Below are positions 61,455 through 64,000 of a stretch of DNA of 64,000 nt, piece by piece; position 1 is the stretch's first letter; the number at the start of each line of letters is the position of its first letter. Origin of the DNA: Paulownia fortunei (lineage: Eukaryota > Streptophyta > Magnoliopsida > Lamiales > Paulowniaceae); the NCBI GenBank assembly GCA_019321725.1, contig CM033109.1, positions 19,499,993 through 19,563,992 of the forward strand, in the 5' to 3' direction. The notes under the pieces were generated by a model. That model did not search any database and had not been told where the DNA came from. It saw only the letters and a program-made list of their open reading frames with translations. The translations under genes and the position numbers were made by a program.

Positions 61455-61773
61455 TGTTGTGGATTTTAGTGAACGCACGTGCACTTCATCGTAAACAAGT
61501 AATAAAGTGATAAGTAGAATATCATTCCCATGAGAACTATTGAATTATTAAGTACCGAAACTATGTTAACTCTAATTTTATTTGAATAACAATAATGTAT
61601 TTATGATTATAAATTAAATCTAACTAATAAGCAAAATCAACTAATGATGAAATTCAAAAACTTAAAAGTCTAATGTTATGATTTCACCATAATTAATTCG
61701 AATTGAATAATTTATCTCATTAATCTCAATTTATTTCCCAATTGATAGTCGAGAATTCCTAATTTATTGGGTT
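61455..61773 (-). mobile_element. Fragment of a gypsy-type LTR end
   Basis: Read on the minus strand it ends ...gttctcatgggaatgatattc...ttactt...cactaaaatccacaaca, similar in layout to the end of gypsy LTRs of the Athila group (ctcgtgggattcgac). No partner LTR lies in the window. Confidence 0.4.
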
Positions 61774-63978
61774 CGTTATAATCACAGGAGTATACGCAGC
61801 GGAAAATTAATTTTTTTATCAAACATAAATTTAACCCCTTTAATTCGAAAATGATTTTAACGATCGCGCTTATTCAAGTGAATATATAAATAATATAAAA
61901 TTGGATTATACCTTTCGTGCACTCCGGTTGTTGTAGGGAATGAAGCAATCAATTGCTTATCCTGAACTATCAGAACTCGCAAGGATCCAAGTGTCTCCCC
62001 TATATCATGTCCACAATACGGAAGAGCAACACCAATCAAAAGGATTTGCTAGTATCCTTTTAATTGTTTACTAATTTAGAACCGGAGTAAATTTTCAAGA
62101 ACAATAAAGATTGATTCTTTAAGTTCTTAAAACAATAATATGAAGAGAATAACAAGAAATTAATTTTTTTTTTCTTTCTTTTCTTTTCTTGGAGAGTAAA
62201 AATAGAAGATTTTAAACAAAATATTTTTGCTCAAATTTTTGAATTGAATTATGTAATTTTCATCCTTCATATATATAGGGCTGAAAATTTTAATCATTTT
62301 CCAACTTTTGAAAAGTTTTTCAATTTTGAATTATTTCAAAACTTTATCTTAGAAGGATTCCAAATCTTACAAAAACTCTTCTCTTTTCTCTCTCCTATTG
62401 TATGTGGACTAATTTGAAACTAAATTAATCATCAAAATTGTCTACATACATTGTTAATATTAATTTGAATTCTTCAAATAATATCAAGATAGATATATAT
62501 CATATATATATATACTATAATAATATTTTATACATAAATTAAATCTTAGTGGCCGATTTTATCCCATAAAATTGGTCACTATATTTATTTATCTATAAAT
62601 ATGTTAATTAAATAACTCATATTTATTTAATTTATTCTCTTCATATTTTAGTATGGTTCTTAAGTGATAACATTAATTTTGTGTTTAGACTCAAAATCCC
62701 CAAATCAATTCAATTAATTCAATTCCAATTTAATCAATCCAATTGATTAATTTAATTTACTCCAATTGGGCTTTCTAATCAAATTAAGTCCAATTAAATA
62801 ATCAATTACTTAATTGAATAATTTAATTTAACCATTAAATTAAATAGAACAATTAATTAATTAATTGATCATTATTAATTAACTAATTTTCAACCATTGC
62901 ATAAAATCTAAAATTAGAAATGTTATTTTTTCATAAAAATGTGTGACCTTTAGGTTCACTACTAAGCTAGTAGTGGGTTTGCAACATTTGCAACATATAA
63001 ATAATAATTATTTCAATTAATTAATCCGCTTAGAATCAACTCCTTAATTCCAAGAACCTCACTATCCATGAAAACACCTAACAAGTAATCATGGCAAACT
63101 AATTTTAGGTAAAATAGCGAGTAAATCTATTTCAGGTGCGAGCACCATACACGTACGGTCCTTTCGACAGCTAATCTCCTAATTGAATCTAAGGCATGGA
63201 TTATAAGTCGAAACCCTAAATAATTCAATAATTGTGATCTCATTTCAAGTTCCAATGATTCTTGATGAATCACAATTCATACTGCCTTGGTCAAGATCTT
63301 TGAATCACGAACTATGAAAACACAGGAGATTTCCTTGTTTAAAAAAAGATAAGTGTCGAATTCTATGTTGATCACTGACAAACCTCCATGCACACCAGTG
63401 CAACACCCAACATACCCCCTTTGTGATTGTCAAGCAATTAGAAGATATATCAAAGTGCTGCAGGATGCACACAAGGCTACCATCATGCCTCAAGTCTGAG
63501 GACTAGTCGTGTACTATCGCAACACAGAAATTTTTATTTCGACGGGTAATGCCTCCAACTAAAAATTTCTTGCGGGCCATGTTCGGTATACTTGTTCCCT
63601 AACAAGCACCCACATACATGCACTTACGTCTCTACGCTAATGCCAATGGAATATGACATCCTCGTCTCATGAGCATGCATCATATGTACGAGTCTTACTG
63701 AGCTATTTGATGTCCCATCTAAAAAAGCTCTCAACTCGAAACTTATTTAAGACCAAAGCCTTAGAGGCATGTTCCATGATCGCCATCACATGCGCGACCA
63801 TACCCCGTAGCTAAATTTGGTCTAATGACTTTATCTAATGTGTAGAAATAAAAAATGCAAGACATAAGATAAAGAAAATATTTTTTATTAATATGATTTT
63901 CAATAAGATTGTCTTTACAAAAACAAAAGAATATAATACACCCAATCTAATTGGGGCGTTAGGCATCCTACTCTAACA
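61774..63978 (-). mobile_element. Long LTR of a copia-type element running off the window
   Basis: The right end reads cctactctaaca followed by atctctcacttg, i.e. on the minus strand a polypurine tract caagtgagagat directly before TGTTAGAG. The left end is cgttataatc, a one-base change from TGTTATAATC, next to ctgcgtatac-type sequence usual at such LTR ends. This makes a 2205-bp 3' LTR whose internal region lies to the right, beyond 64000. It holds low-complexity aattaatt-rich DNA at 62690-62900 and no gene. Confidence 0.65.
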
Positions 63979-63990
63979 ATCTCTCACTTG
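63979..63990 (-). promoter_or_regulatory. Polypurine tract of the right-end LTR element
   Basis: The minus strand reads caagtgagagat directly before the LTR start. It sets the direction of the element leaving the window. Confidence 0.6.
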
Positions 63991-64000
63991 CCCTAACTCC

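Overview
The window is AT-rich nuclear DNA of a flowering plant, most likely a eudicot. This rests on plant type 1 metallothionein genes, Ty1/copia and Athila-like Ty3/gypsy retrotransposons, a plant PIF/Harbinger element and two hAT-type insertions. There is no bacterial, organellar or viral gene organisation. Most of the sequence is decayed transposable element. The only host genes I can support are metallothioneins.

Left part (1-15.8 kb): about 3.9 kb with no recognisable gene, then a heavily decayed PIF/Harbinger DNA transposon (about 3919-14934) with a DDE transposase pseudogene and two Myb/SANT-like relics on opposite strands. Next come an old copia element with 1-kb LTRs (15800-22060), a 1.3-kb stretch with nothing recognisable, and an Athila-like gypsy element with 2.1-kb LTRs (23394-30831) that keeps the gag end and protease but lacks RT, RNase H and integrase.

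Central and right part (30.9-60.2 kb): a tandem array of about 3.25-kb units, each built around a three-exon type 1 metallothionein gene on the + strand. Copy A (41025-41779) and copy B (49438-50172) are intact and encode 72 residues each. Copy C (58140-58906) has a stop at codon 4 and a damaged TATA box. A 3' flank of a fourth unit survives at 30935-31301. The array is broken by three copia elements: a rearranged Sirevirus-like element on the minus strand (31302-39775), itself hit by a hAT transposon; a + strand copia (43358-48463); and a minus-strand copia (52519-57523). Comparing paralogous units gives the empty site for the two right-hand copias and for one MITE-like insertion.

Right end (60.2-64 kb): LTR fragments of further elements, a 429-bp hAT-type MITE with a perfect 8-bp target duplication, and a 2.2-kb copia LTR whose element continues beyond the window.

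I found no new multi-gene system. The points most worth a second look are the metallothionein array and its broken third copy, the scrambled Sirevirus-like element whose breakpoint lies exactly at the RT YVDD motif, the clustering of copia insertions at homologous positions in the array, the Harbinger element with opposed Myb-like ORFs, and a conserved minus-strand coding-like segment in every array unit.
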